NCBI GenBank assembly: GCA_964396225.1
Contig: CAYNEL010000005.1
Coordinates: forward strand, 1-39,956
Length of the DNA: 39,956 nucleotides
Origin: CAYNEL01 sp964396225
Lineage (GTDB): Bacteria; Patescibacteriota; Minisyncoccia; Moranbacterales; UBA1568
Direction of reading: 5' to 3'
A program made the translations under genes and the position numbers. This document shows, one piece after another, positions 1 to 9,429 of the stretch; the stretch's first letter is position 1; each line of letters starts with the position of its first letter. The notes beneath the pieces are model-generated. The model had not been told where the DNA came from and did no database searches. It worked only from the letters and a program-made list of their open reading frames with translations.

Positions 1-143
1 TACCGCCGTGGCTTGTTTGCGGCAAGAATCGGCCGTCAACACTTGACAGAAGCCCGGCCAACCATCAAGCTCCAAGCCAAGGAGGACTTTCACCCAGGAA
101 AACTTTCCAGTCATTTGACAACCCAAAACAGGAGGAAGCAGTC

Positions 144-869
144 ATGCGTTCAAACAAACGTGTCGTCACCTGCGCTTTGGACGGGTTCCACAGCCCCTGG
201 GAAACCATCGCTTTTCTGAGGGACCTTTTCCTCGATCCGCGGGCCCGGGAGTACGTGGGGATGGTCAAACTCGAAGACGCCCTGTTCTTCCCGGGACTCG
301 GTCCGGCCGTCGTCGGCCGCGTCCAGAATGTCCTGCCGCAGGGAGTCGGCATCTTCCTCGACCTCAAACTGCTCCGGACTGTGGCTGCGACCCGGCATAT
401 CCTCGAGGCGTTCGCTCCCGCACGCCCGGCCGTCATCACGGTTTCTGCCGAGGTGTCGCTCGAAACCCTCGACCTCGTGAGAGAAATGCTACCCGAGCCC
501 GAGACCAAGATCGCCCTGGTCGTGGTCACGACCGATATCGGGGAGAAGGAATATCTTGAGCGCTGGGGTGTCTCCGTCGTGGAGCGGTTCACTCGCACGT
601 TGCGCTCCCTCGCCCCGCTGGTGGACGCGGTCGTGTGCGGACCCGAGATCACGCCTATCCGGCACTGCCAGCCCCGGCTGGAACGCTATGTCGTCGGTGT
701 CCGGGGCGTCCATGTGCCGATAGGCGACCAGAAACGGACGATCACCCCCGTCGCCGCCCTCGACGCCGGCGCCGCATCCATCGTTATGGGCACGGCGCTT
801 CAGCCGGAATACCGGCAACAGACCTGGGACGAGCTCGACCAGTATTTTGGTCGGGTCCAGGTGGTCTGA
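144..869 (+). CDS. pyrF: Orotidine 5'-phosphate decarboxylase family protein (PyrF-like)
   Basis: 241 residues. The family decarboxylates OMP to UMP, the last step of de novo pyrimidine synthesis. Seen: the opening strand with ALDGF (residues 11-15), VKLED with the conserved Lys, FLDLK (the Asp-x-Lys of the catalytic motif) and the C-terminal phosphate loop around GDQKRTITP followed by a GA-rich strand. Odd: the family motif is DxKxxD, usually followed by IPNT; here FLDLK is followed directly by LLRTV, so the second Asp, supplied across the dimer interface, is missing. Activity may be changed. The ATG at 144 is fixed by GGAGGA at 131. It is followed 41 bases later by pyrE in the same orientation, which supports a pyrimidine role. 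A TTGACA at 43-48 may be a -35 element, but no good -10 follows. Confidence 0.85.
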   Translation: MRSNKRVVTCALDGFHSPWETIAFLRDLFLDPRAREYVGMVKLEDALFFPGLGPAVVGRVQNVLPQGVGIFLDLKLLRTVAATRHILEAFAPARPAVITVSAEVSLETLDLVREMLPEPETKIALVVVTTDIGEKEYLERWGVSVVERFTRTLRSLAPLVDAVVCGPEITPIRHCQPRLERYVVGVRGVHVPIGDQKRTITPVAALDAGAASIVMGTALQPEYRQQTWDELDQYFGRVQVV

Positions 870-910
870 CCGAACGCTCTTTGTCAACCAACATCAAGGG
901 AGGTGATGTC

Positions 911-1618
911 ATGGCAGCGTTGGAGGATTGGAAGAGGAAACTGATCGCATTGATGATCACACGTGGCGCCCTGCTCTTCGATGTCCAAAAGGGTTTCGTA
1001 CTCAAGTCGGGACGGCGAAGTCCCTACTTCTTCAATGTCGGCCTGCTTCTGGACGGCCAGTCCCAAATCTGGCTAGGGAGGGGGTACGCCAGGGTGCTTG
1101 ATGAAGTATGGAACGATACTTTTGATCTCCTCTACGGGCCGGCCTACAAGGGCATTGTTCTGGCTGGTGCGGCCGCGGCCGGCTGTCATAAGCGACAGAG
1201 GCGTCCGATCCAGTTCGCGTACAACCGCAAGGAAGCCAAAAAACATGGCGAAGGCGGATTGATCGTGGGACCCCCTATGAGAGGAAGGCGGGTGATTGTG
1301 GTGGACGACGTCATCACAGCCGGGACCGCGTTCCGCGAGTCGGCCACCGCCATCGAACGCGAGGGCGGCATCCTCGACGGGCTGGTGGTCATCCTCGATC
1401 GGCAGGAGAAGGGTCAATCAGTGGTCGGCGAAGGCTTGGCAGTGAAGGACACGGATGTCTCAGCCATTCAGCAGGTACGCGCGGAGTATGGGATCAAGGT
1501 AGCGAGCATTCTGACGCTCAACGACCTCATCTCGTACCTCATGCCGTCGAGCCGGGCGTCAAGTCGGATCTGCGACGCCGTACGCCGGTATCGCGAGAAG
1601 TACGGCGTGGCTGACTGA
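911..1618 (+). CDS. pyrE: Orotate phosphoribosyltransferase
   Basis: 235 residues. Joins orotate to PRPP to make OMP, the substrate of the preceding pyrF product. Seen: the substrate-side motif KSGRRSPYFFN near residue 35, the conserved YNRKEAKKHGEGG loop, and the PRPP-binding signature VIVVDDVITAGTAF. The start at 911 is chosen because GGGAGGTGATG lies at the right distance (899-909); an in-frame extension upstream to 635 has no site and overlaps pyrF. The C-terminal tail (RASSRICDAVRRYREKYG) is charged. The gene ends just before a strong bidirectional terminator. With pyrF it forms a two-gene operon; no other pyrimidine genes are in view. Confidence 0.93.
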   Translation: MAALEDWKRKLIALMITRGALLFDVQKGFVLKSGRRSPYFFNVGLLLDGQSQIWLGRGYARVLDEVWNDTFDLLYGPAYKGIVLAGAAAAGCHKRQRRPIQFAYNRKEAKKHGEGGLIVGPPMRGRRVIVVDDVITAGTAFRESATAIEREGGILDGLVVILDRQEKGQSVVGEGLAVKDTDVSAIQQVRAEYGIKVASILTLNDLISYLMPSSRASSRICDAVRRYREKYGVAD

Positions 1619-1651
1619 ACAGGTTCCTTGACACTTCACGGTGTTCAAACC

Positions 1652-1690
1652 AAACGGCGACTCCCATCGTGGAGTCGCCGTTTTTCTTTT
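1652..1690. terminator. Bidirectional intrinsic terminator between pyrE and the DUF4012 gene
   Basis: A 13-bp perfect stem (1652-1664 with 1671-1683), loop CATCGT, then TTTTTCTTTT on the plus strand. It closes pyrE and, read on the minus strand, the convergent DUF4012 gene. Confidence 0.9.
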
Positions 1691-1708
1691 GCTTTGCGGG
1701 AGCGGAAA

Positions 1709-3115
1709 CTATTTCTTTTCCTCGGTGGTCTTGAACTCGAACTTGAGATCGCGCTGGAGATCGCCGGTCTGGGTGAACTCGCCATCCTTGGTCTTGATGA
1801 CCACCTTGACCGGGAGCGTCCCGACACCCGACTGCTTCTGGATGAGGAGCTGATAGTTGTCCGGACGGATGGAGTCGGGGAGCTGATATTTGAGGCTGGT
1901 GGTCTGGGTGCGGCCGATGAGGACGTCCACCTTGTAGCCGAACATCGTCTTGCCGAAAGCCTCGGTCGGCTGGACGCCGCCCGTGAGCACCCGCTCGAGG
2001 AAGGTCGAGCCGAGCGGCGCGAGGACGCGGGTGTAAGTGTGATAGTCGCTGGTGCGCCAGTCGCCGTGGGTAGCGGTGTGGTTGTAGGTGTAGTTGACGG
2101 TGCCGGTGGGTTTCTCGCCGGTGAAGTCGACGACGTATTCGAGCGAACGCTTGATGAAGTAGTCGGTCTTCAGGGCGCCCAGGTTGGCATCTACCACCAT
2201 GAGGTAGTCGCCGTTCCAGTCCTTGGCCACGGCGCCGTCCCAGTGGACCCGCGAAGCGATGGTCTGCCACTCGGGATCACGGAACCAGACCATGATGTTC
2301 TTGTCCCGGAGCTCGGCTTGAGCGAACTCGGCCAGTTTGGGGATATTGTCCACGGTCACCAGCTGGTTCAGGATGACGGGAGCCATCTTCTTCAGGATGT
2401 CCTTGCGCTGTTCCACCGGGATACCGTATTGGCTGAAGCTCTGCTCCACCCATTCTTCCAGCTTCCATGAGCCGCCGTCCGCAGTGAGGGTGACGGGATA
2501 GCCGGGGACGCTCACCGGGCCGGTGAGCTTGAGCAGGTTGTCGAAAAGAGCCGTGTTGACCGCGATGACACCGTCGAACTTCTCGGTGCGGCCGCCGAGG
2601 CGGGCGAAATAGATGGCTTTCTCGGCGTTAGTGGGGAAGTCGGGGGAGAAGTTGGAGTCGCGGAATTTCCAGCGCTTGATCTGCATGATCCGGGTGAGCG
2701 GCCAGGGCGGGGTGACCTTGGTCTGGATGCGCTGGTCGAGGAGGTTGGCGTCTTCCACCAGGTGCGAGACGATCTGGCCGTTCTTGACACGGATGATGGC
2801 GTACTGTCCGAGGAAGCCACCGCCGGGCCGGAGCTCGAAGCTGTTCTGGAGGAGAACGAGGTAACTCCGCTGGACGTTGTCGTTGGCGGTCACTTTCTGG
2901 AGGAGGAGGTTGGCTGCTTCGATTTCCTCCTTGGTGTCCTGTTCGATGGGGAGGAGTTTGGTCACTTTTTGGACGGCGTTGAAGGCGCCCACGGCCAGGT
3001 TGGTCTTGTGGATAGTGGCGTCCTGGGCGAAGAAGTAGTAGTAACCGAGGCCGGCCACCAGGAGGACCGCCCCCAGGAGAACGAGGCGCTTCGTACTAAG
3101 CAAAGGACGGGCCAT
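1709..3115 (-). CDS. DUF4012 domain-containing membrane-anchored protein
   Basis: 468 residues. One N-terminal membrane segment (about residues 10-30, VLLGAVLLVAGLGYYYFF) anchors an extracellular body. The sequence around YLVLLQNSFELRPGGGFLGQY (about residues 85-105) is the hallmark of the DUF4012 family, common in CPR bacteria and Actinobacteria and of unknown biochemical role, often beside surface polysaccharide genes. The body continues with family-typical segments such as FDGVIAVNTALFDNLLKLTGPV. Start chosen at the ATG before the membrane segment. A TGCTACAAT extended -10 lies 45 bases upstream on the minus strand. The family assignment is firm, the function unknown. Confidence 0.85.
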   Translation of the reverse strand: MARPLLSTKRLVLLGAVLLVAGLGYYYFFAQDATIHKTNLAVGAFNAVQKVTKLLPIEQDTKEEIEAANLLLQKVTANDNVQRSYLVLLQNSFELRPGGGFLGQYAIIRVKNGQIVSHLVEDANLLDQRIQTKVTPPWPLTRIMQIKRWKFRDSNFSPDFPTNAEKAIYFARLGGRTEKFDGVIAVNTALFDNLLKLTGPVSVPGYPVTLTADGGSWKLEEWVEQSFSQYGIPVEQRKDILKKMAPVILNQLVTVDNIPKLAEFAQAELRDKNIMVWFRDPEWQTIASRVHWDGAVAKDWNGDYLMVVDANLGALKTDYFIKRSLEYVVDFTGEKPTGTVNYTYNHTATHGDWRTSDYHTYTRVLAPLGSTFLERVLTGGVQPTEAFGKTMFGYKVDVLIGRTQTTSLKYQLPDSIRPDNYQLLIQKQSGVGTLPVKVVIKTKDGEFTQTGDLQRDLKFEFKTTEEKK

Positions 3116-3160
3116 AAAGAGACGGCTGATGAAGGGTTTAGTTTACGCACACATAGGGCT

Positions 3161-3190
3161 ATTGTAGCAGGCGCTCCGCTCCTGGCCAAG
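3161..3190 (-). promoter_or_regulatory. Promoter of the DUF4012 gene
   Basis: Minus-strand extended -10 TGCTACAAT (3169-3161) with a possible -35 TTGGCC at 3190-3185, spacer 18. It reads toward the start at 3115. Confidence 0.5.
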
Positions 3191-3216
3191 GTAACGGAGT
3201 CGTCCCGAACCAGCCT

Positions 3217-3245
3217 TGAAAAAGCCCTCGCTTTGGGCTAGCATG
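3217..3245 (+). promoter_or_regulatory. Promoter of tRNA-Gly
   Basis: TTGAAA (3217-3222), 17-base spacer, TAGCAT (3240-3245), about 40 bases before the tRNA. Confidence 0.5.
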
Positions 3246-3288
3246 GGCTTACGCTCGAGTTGCTCGCGTTCCCGCGGGGGCCAAGTCA

Positions 3289-3359
3289 GCGGGATTAGTA
3301 CAGTGGTAGTACGTCAGCTTCCCAAGCTGAAGATGCGAGTTCGATTCTCGTATCCCGCT
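3289..3359 (+). tRNA. tRNA-Gly (anticodon CCC)
   Basis: Full cloverleaf: acceptor GCGGGAT/ATCCCGC (3289-3295 with 3352-3358), anticodon stem TCAGC/GCTGA around loop TTCCCAA with anticodon CCC at 3321-3323, and T-loop TTCGATT. The 3' CCA is not encoded. Confidence 0.95.
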
Positions 3360-3451
3360 CAAGAACCAGCTTGATAATCTTTGTGGAGCGAAATCGGCTC
3401 CGCCCCGCCCGGCGCCTCCGATGCTCCGGGCCTAAAACCTCAAACGCACCT

Positions 3452-3973
3452 ATGAAAGAATTCATCGGCATCATCCTGTTCATCGGACTGCTCGCCGTCG
3501 GAGCCGTCTTCCTGCCTGAGCTCGACCGGGCCCGTGAGGAGGCCGATCAGAGCCGTCCTTCCATCGCCGCTCTCAAGGACTCATCCATCCCGCCGAGCGA
3601 GCCCGAGACGTTCGTGGCGACGCCGGAGCCAGCGCCGGCGGAAACGACCCCGGCCACCCCGGCCGCACCGGAGACCCCCGCCGTCGACCCGGCCACGCTC
3701 GCCGTGACGGTCCTGAACGGCGGAGCGGCCGGCGGCAGCGCCGGCAAGGCGGCCACCGTGCTCAAGACCGCCGGCTACAAGCTGGCCACCGCGAGCGACG
3801 CGCGCGGGAACTATACCGGCGTGACCGTCTATTTCCAGTCAGGCAAGGATAAGGAAGCCGAAGCCGTGCGGCAGGCCCTGCTCGCCACGTATCCGAACGC
3901 CGTCGCCAAGGCCGCCGTGAGCGCCACCGACGAGACAGGCAAGACCACGGTGGTGGTGATCATGGGACGGTAA
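3452..3973 (+). CDS. LytR_C domain membrane protein
   Basis: 173 residues. Layout: one N-terminal membrane segment (residues 4-22), a Pro/Ala/Thr/Glu-rich linker (about 45-85) and a C-terminal LytR_C-like domain from about residue 88, seen in VTVLNGGAAGGSAGKAA, AGYKLATASDARG and GVTVYFQSG. In LytR/CpsA/Psr proteins this domain follows a phosphotransferase domain; here it stands alone behind a membrane anchor, as is common in CPR genomes. It is probably exposed on the cell surface; the role is unknown. The start at 3452 (CACCTATG context) is preferred over an upstream in-frame start that would run back into the tRNA side. Confidence 0.82.
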   Translation: MKEFIGIILFIGLLAVGAVFLPELDRAREEADQSRPSIAALKDSSIPPSEPETFVATPEPAPAETTPATPAAPETPAVDPATLAVTVLNGGAAGGSAGKAATVLKTAGYKLATASDARGNYTGVTVYFQSGKDKEAEAVRQALLATYPNAVAKAAVSATDETGKTTVVVIMGR

Positions 3974-4015
3974 GATTCGTCCGTCTGTCATTCCATCCCG
4001 AACAACCCAAGCCCT

Positions 4016-4996
4016 ATGAAAACAGAGCGCATGCATACGGAAGGGGCTGATTTGGGCGGCGGTCCGGCTCCGGAGACGGGTGCGGCGAGCACCCAGCCCG
4101 AAGACCTCCAAGCCGTGGAAGCTGGTCTCAAAAAAGCGATCGAGGATTTCCAGAACCGTCCCAAATCAGAGGAGATGGTGGAATTCTCGCCCAAAGCCGC
4201 GCAAGGAGTGGAGGAGGCTTTCAGGCTCCAAGAGTGGGCCAAGGACGAGCACTCGCTCGTCCGCGCCCCGATCGATACGAACGTGGCCCCCAATACCCCC
4301 GAAGCCGCCCGGGCCATCCGGGAAGCGCGGGAGGAGATTTATGATGCCAAGCTGGCCCGGATGAAAGACGAGGGCGTCGTGGTGGCCGAGCCGGCTTCTG
4401 ATTTCGAAATGCGCGAGACTTCGCCCGAGGAGCTCATCGGCCGGGCCATGACGAAGGAGGAGCTGTATCAGGCGCTCGAGGCCATCCCCGAGATCTCCGG
4501 TTCCCAGGAGACGTTGTCCGGAACGGAGTGGAAAGAGCGCCTTATGCTGGCCGAGAAGACCGGCGCCAAGGATCTCGGGTTCATCACCAATACCTACGGC
4601 CTCCGCGCCAAAGCGGAGGAAGTGCTGCTGGGAAAACTGCCGGGCTGGGCTGATGTACAGACGGCGCCGGAACAGGCTCCGGCCGCCGAGGCCGAGGACC
4701 GCGAGCCATTCGACACTCCTGACGAGGAAGCGGGAAAGGACCGGAAGGCCCAGGCTATCGCCGACGCCCTCAATCCCGACACCGCGCAGGGCAAGAGCCT
4801 CCTCGACAAGTTTTCTGAGGACCTGGCGTCCGTGGCCGGAGGCGCGTTACAGGGTGCCAAATCGGCCGGTCGGAAGATCGCTTCGGTTTTCCCTGACGGC
4901 TACGGCGCTTCGGTCGAAAAGAAGCCCGCCGCACGCAAAAACACCTGGTGGGACAACCTCATGGATTGGATGCAGAAAAATTCAGGAGGAAAATAA
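4016..4996 (+). CDS. Hypothetical soluble acidic protein
   Basis: 326 residues, not recognised. No signal peptide or membrane segment. It is rich in Glu, Ala and Lys with probable helices, an Ala/Glu/Pro-rich stretch at about 215-245, and a basic, Trp-rich C-terminus ending in WWDNLMDWMQKNSGGK. It starts in a CCCTATG context without a ribosome-binding site and ends 35 bases before dnaG in the same orientation, so it may be co-transcribed with the replication primase gene. The base composition matches the neighbours, so it is probably a resident gene. Confidence 0.75.
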   Translation: MKTERMHTEGADLGGGPAPETGAASTQPEDLQAVEAGLKKAIEDFQNRPKSEEMVEFSPKAAQGVEEAFRLQEWAKDEHSLVRAPIDTNVAPNTPEAARAIREAREEIYDAKLARMKDEGVVVAEPASDFEMRETSPEELIGRAMTKEELYQALEAIPEISGSQETLSGTEWKERLMLAEKTGAKDLGFITNTYGLRAKAEEVLLGKLPGWADVQTAPEQAPAAEAEDREPFDTPDEEAGKDRKAQAIADALNPDTAQGKSLLDKFSEDLASVAGGALQGAKSAGRKIASVFPDGYGASVEKKPAARKNTWWDNLMDWMQKNSGGK

Positions 4997-5031
4997 ACCA
5001 TTCGTTTGGCTGATTATCGATCTCTTGCGCC

Positions 5032-6849
5032 ATGGATTCGCACGTCGCGGAAATCAAGTCGAGGCTGAATATCGTGGAGCTGGTCGGCGGCTACGTGAAG
5101 CTCCAGAAGGCAGGCGCCCACTGGAAGGCGCCTTGTCCTTTCCATCAGGAGCGGACACCCAGCTTCATGGTCAACGAAGACAAGCAGATCTTCCACTGTT
5201 TCGGCTGTCATAAAGGAGGCGACGTCTTCAGTTTCGTGATGGAGATCGAGGGACTCGATTTCAAGGAAGCCCTCAGGATGCTGGCCGACCGGACCGGCGT
5301 CGAGCTGCCGCGCTATCGAGGGGCGCGGGACGACGGCGCGCGCGACCGCTCGCTCGAGATCCTCGAACTCTCGGCCAAGTTCTTCGAGAAACAGCTCTGG
5401 GAGGGAGCGGGGAAGAAAACGGCGCTCGGCTACCTCCAGGAGCGCGGGCTCGCCGACACGAACATCCGGACTTTCCGGCTCGGCTTCGCCCTGCCGGGCT
5501 GGCGGCATCTCCTGACCTTCCTCCGCGGCAAGGGCTTTGCCGAAGAAGAACTCGTCCGGGCGGGTGTCATGATCGCCAAGGACGGGGGAGGCGAGGGATA
5601 CGACCGGTTCCGCGACCGGATCATGTTTCCCATCATGGACCAGATGGGACGGGTGGTCGGATTCACGGGGAGGGTCATGCCCGGCGCGGACGATCCGTCA
5701 GCTGGCGGACAGGCCAAATACATCAACACGCCGGAGACCGGCGTGTACCATAAGTCGCGGGCCTTGTACGGCATCCAACTGGCCAAGCAGGCCATCAAGC
5801 AGAACGACGCGGTCCTCCTCGTGGAGGGCAACATGGACGTCATCGCCTGCCACCAGGCGGGCCTGCCGAACACGGTGGCTGTCTCCGGGACGGCACTTAC
5901 CGAGGAACAGCTCGTCCTCCTCAAGCGGTATACCAGGAACATCCGTCTTTTCTTCGATATGGACGGCGCGGGCCAGACGGCGGCCTGGCGCTCGACGGAG
6001 CTCGCGCTCGCGGCCGGGATGCGGCCGTCGGTGGTGGCCATCGAGGGCGGCAAGGACGCGGCCGACCTGGCGCGCTCCGAGCCGGACCGCCTGCGCGAAG
6101 CGGTCGGGCGCCCGACGCCAGCCCTCTCCTATTTTCTCGAACAGCTCCTCGCGCGGTACGGCGTCGCCACGGCCGAAGGACGGCAGGAGATCGTCACCCG
6201 CTACGGCGGCCTGATCGCGGCGGTACCCGATCCGGTGGAACGCGGTTTCGCGGTCAAGCGGCTCGCCGAAGCGCTCCGGACCGACGAGAAGAACGTGGCC
6301 GCCGCCCTCCAGGGGGTGCTTGCGGCCCGCTCACGGCCAGACAAGCCCGTCACGACCGGAGACCAAGGCGCGTCCCGTCCGGCGCTCCTCACCCGCCGCT
6401 CCGAATTCGTCCGCGAACGCCTCATCCGGCTGGCTTTCCTCGAGCCGGACGCCTGGCGTCTCCTCCCGGCGTTGCCCGAGGCCAGCCTGCGTTTCCTCCG
6501 GCTCGCGCCGTTGGGCGCCCTCGCCCTTGACCAGGGCGAAGCCGCCCAATACACTTTCGCCCGCCTGCTCGACCTCACCGAGGACGAAACGCTCCGGGAG
6601 TGGCTGGCGGCCGAGTATTTCGCCGCTGAGCGTTTCCTCGAACACGAGGGGTTCGCCAAGCTCACGGGAGAGGAACGCCGGGAGCACGTCGTCCGCCTGG
6701 GACAAGCCGCCGCGGCCGAGCTCCGCACTGAACTCCGCCGCGAGCGCCAGCTCGCCCTCGAACACCGGATGCGCGAGGCGCGCGCCGCCGGGGACAAGGA
6801 CGAGGAGAAGCGTCTCCTGACCGAGCTCCAGTCGCTTCTGACCGCCTGA
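5032..6849 (+). CDS. dnaG: DNA primase DnaG
   Basis: 605 residues, normal for the family. Makes RNA primers at the replication fork. Seen: N-terminal CHC2 zinc-binding domain with C35-x2-H38 and C56-x2-C59 (CPFH, CFGC); the RNA polymerase domain with the TOPRIM acidic residues E265 (LVEGNMD) and D309/D311 (FFDMDGAG); and a C-terminal alpha-helical region rich in Arg/Glu that would bind the helicase. The start is ATG 5032 (GCGCCATG), giving the expected short N-terminus before EIKSRLNIVELV. It lies next to rpoD, as in the classic macromolecular synthesis operon, though rpsU is absent from the window. Confidence 0.97.
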   Translation: MDSHVAEIKSRLNIVELVGGYVKLQKAGAHWKAPCPFHQERTPSFMVNEDKQIFHCFGCHKGGDVFSFVMEIEGLDFKEALRMLADRTGVELPRYRGARDDGARDRSLEILELSAKFFEKQLWEGAGKKTALGYLQERGLADTNIRTFRLGFALPGWRHLLTFLRGKGFAEEELVRAGVMIAKDGGGEGYDRFRDRIMFPIMDQMGRVVGFTGRVMPGADDPSAGGQAKYINTPETGVYHKSRALYGIQLAKQAIKQNDAVLLVEGNMDVIACHQAGLPNTVAVSGTALTEEQLVLLKRYTRNIRLFFDMDGAGQTAAWRSTELALAAGMRPSVVAIEGGKDAADLARSEPDRLREAVGRPTPALSYFLEQLLARYGVATAEGRQEIVTRYGGLIAAVPDPVERGFAVKRLAEALRTDEKNVAAALQGVLAARSRPDKPVTTGDQGASRPALLTRRSEFVRERLIRLAFLEPDAWRLLPALPEASLRFLRLAPLGALALDQGEAAQYTFARLLDLTEDETLREWLAAEYFAAERFLEHEGFAKLTGEERREHVVRLGQAAAAELRTELRRERQLALEHRMREARAAGDKDEEKRLLTELQSLLTA

Positions 6850-6852
6850 GAC

Positions 6853-6881
6853 TTGCCATTCCGTGCGGAAACAGGTATGAT
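6853..6881 (+). promoter_or_regulatory. Promoter upstream of rpoD
   Basis: TTGCCA (6853-6858), 17-base spacer, TATGAT (6876-6881). Transcription would start near 6888, just before a terminator-like hairpin. Confidence 0.65.
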
Positions 6882-6893
6882 CACGCTACTGAC

Positions 6894-6920
6894 AACGGAA
6901 CTTCGGTTTCCGTTTTTCCT
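6894..6920 (+). terminator. Terminator-like hairpin between dnaG and rpoD
   Basis: AACGGAA (6894-6900) pairs with TTCCGTT (6908-6914), followed by TTTCC. The stem is short. It can end dnaG transcription, but it also lies only a few bases downstream of the rpoD promoter, so it could attenuate rpoD. Confidence 0.6.
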
Positions 6921-7004
6921 TTCTCCCGCGCGGCAAACATTCGCGCGGCGGCCGCCAAGCGGCCCGTGCGCCGGAGGTTCCTTTACCCGTAAGCCTCATC
7001 GCCT

Positions 7005-8342
<1,338 letters not shown>

Positions 8343-8374
8343 CCTAGCGGTCATTCCGTCAGCGTGCTAGACTG

Positions 8375-8407
8375 ACCTCTCCCCGAATAGGGAGAGGTTT
8401 TGTTCTT
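8375..8407 (+). terminator. rpoD terminator
   Basis: Perfect 9-bp stem ACCTCTCCC/GGGAGAGGT (8375-8383 with 8390-8398), loop CGAATA, then TTTTGTTCTTT. Confidence 0.9.
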
Positions 8408-8443
8408 TGGCACACTCACACCTGTACCGATGAGGAGGGACTG

Positions 8444-9076
8444 ATGCGTCCGAAAACAACCGAGCGAGGGAGGCGCTGGCGGATTCTCGGCAGCGAGATC
8501 ATCACTGACAGCCGGATGGGGCGGCGCGAAGCGCTCGCTGACAATCCTGCTTTCCCGTGCCCCCGTGAGATACTGGCGGCCCAGGTCGTGCTTTCAGTCT
8601 GGTACGTGTCGTTCGACGGGCGTGTCCATGAAGGGCGTCTCGTCGTGCATGGGGCCATCGCCTCGGATATCCAACAGATCTTCAAAAGCCTGCTCCGGGC
8701 TAAGTTTCCCATCCAAAGCGTCATCCCAGTAGCTGACCCGAGATTCGCCTGGGACGACCATGCTTCGATGGCGGCCAACAACTCGAGCGGTTTTAACTAT
8801 CGTCCGAAGGAGGGGAAGCCAGACGATCTGTCGATGCACGCCTACGGTCTGGCGGTGGATATCAATCCCGTCCAGAACCCCTATATCTGTGGGAAAATCG
8901 TCCAGCCGCCCGGGGCGGTCTATGACCGTGCTGTTCCCGGGACGTTGACCCCTGATTCCCTGCCTGTGAAACTCTTCAAAGGACGGGGTTTCCGATGGGG
9001 AGGAGGGGACTGGCCTGGCAAGAAAGATTACCAGCATTTCGATAGGCCAGATCTGGCCCCCAAGCAACCGCGCTGA
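8444..9076 (+). CDS. M15 family peptidase (D-Ala-D-Ala carboxypeptidase / endopeptidase-like)
   Basis: 210 residues. Cleaves peptidoglycan peptides in known family members. Seen: the zinc motif S130-M-H132-AYGLAV-D139 (SxHxxGxAxD) and the C-terminal D195-Y-Q-H198-F-D, giving zinc ligands H132, D139 and H198 with D195 as probable catalytic acid. The C-terminal half matches M15C-type enzymes; the N-terminal ~75 residues are not recognised. No signal peptide is visible, so export or target is unclear; phage-type endolysins of this family also lack one. The start is set by AGGAGG at 8434-8439. The stop codon overlaps the terminator stem. Confidence 0.82.
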   Translation: MRPKTTERGRRWRILGSEIITDSRMGRREALADNPAFPCPREILAAQVVLSVWYVSFDGRVHEGRLVVHGAIASDIQQIFKSLLRAKFPIQSVIPVADPRFAWDDHASMAANNSSGFNYRPKEGKPDDLSMHAYGLAVDINPVQNPYICGKIVQPPGAVYDRAVPGTLTPDSLPVKLFKGRGFRWGGGDWPGKKDYQHFDRPDLAPKQPR

Positions 9077-9094
9077 CGGTTGCTTTTTTTCTTT
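9063..9094 (+). terminator. Terminator of the M15 peptidase gene
   Basis: AGCAACCG/CGGTTGCT stem (9063-9070 with 9077-9084) followed by a T-run; the stop codon lies in the loop. Confidence 0.9.
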
Positions 9095-9231
9095 TCTTGG
9101 CTTAGGATAGCCCTATCGCCTGCCAGGGCGATTGTTTCAAAAAGAGCGTATTCCGGCGTAGTTCTCCGCCAGCTTGTGTGCAAGAGACAGTTGAAGAGTT
9201 TTCGCGGTAGAGAGTTTGTGAAAAAGTTTAT

Positions 9232-9303
9232 TCCGGCGTAGCTCAGCGGTAGAGCAGAGGACTGTTAATCCTTTGGTCACAGGTTCGAATCCTGTCGCCG
9301 GAG
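9232..9303 (+). tRNA. tRNA-Asn (anticodon GTT)
   Basis: Acceptor TCCGGCG/CGCCGGA (9232-9238 with 9296-9302), D-arm GCTCAGCGGTAGAGC, anticodon loop CTGTTAA with GTT at 9264-9266, T-loop TTCGAAT. No encoded CCA. Confidence 0.96.
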
Positions 9304-9399
9304 CAGTAGTGAATAACAAAGCGCGGGAGCGCTTTTTATTTATGGGTGTATTATTTTTTATTCGCGGCCGGAGGCTGACTGTGTGACGGAAAGGATGGT

Positions 9400-9408
9400 T
9401 GGTATAAT
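9400..9408 (+). promoter_or_regulatory. Extended -10 of the GH28-like gene
   Basis: TGGTATAAT, 21 bases before the ATG at 9430; no clear -35. One of the best matches to the recurring promoter element of this genome. Confidence 0.7.
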
Positions 9409-9429
9409 GCAAAAACACAGCTTTTCGAC

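Noticed and set aside
8365..8373. TGCTAGACT as the promoter of the M15 gene
   Set aside because: Its start site would fall inside the rpoD terminator stem and there is no -35; probably chance.
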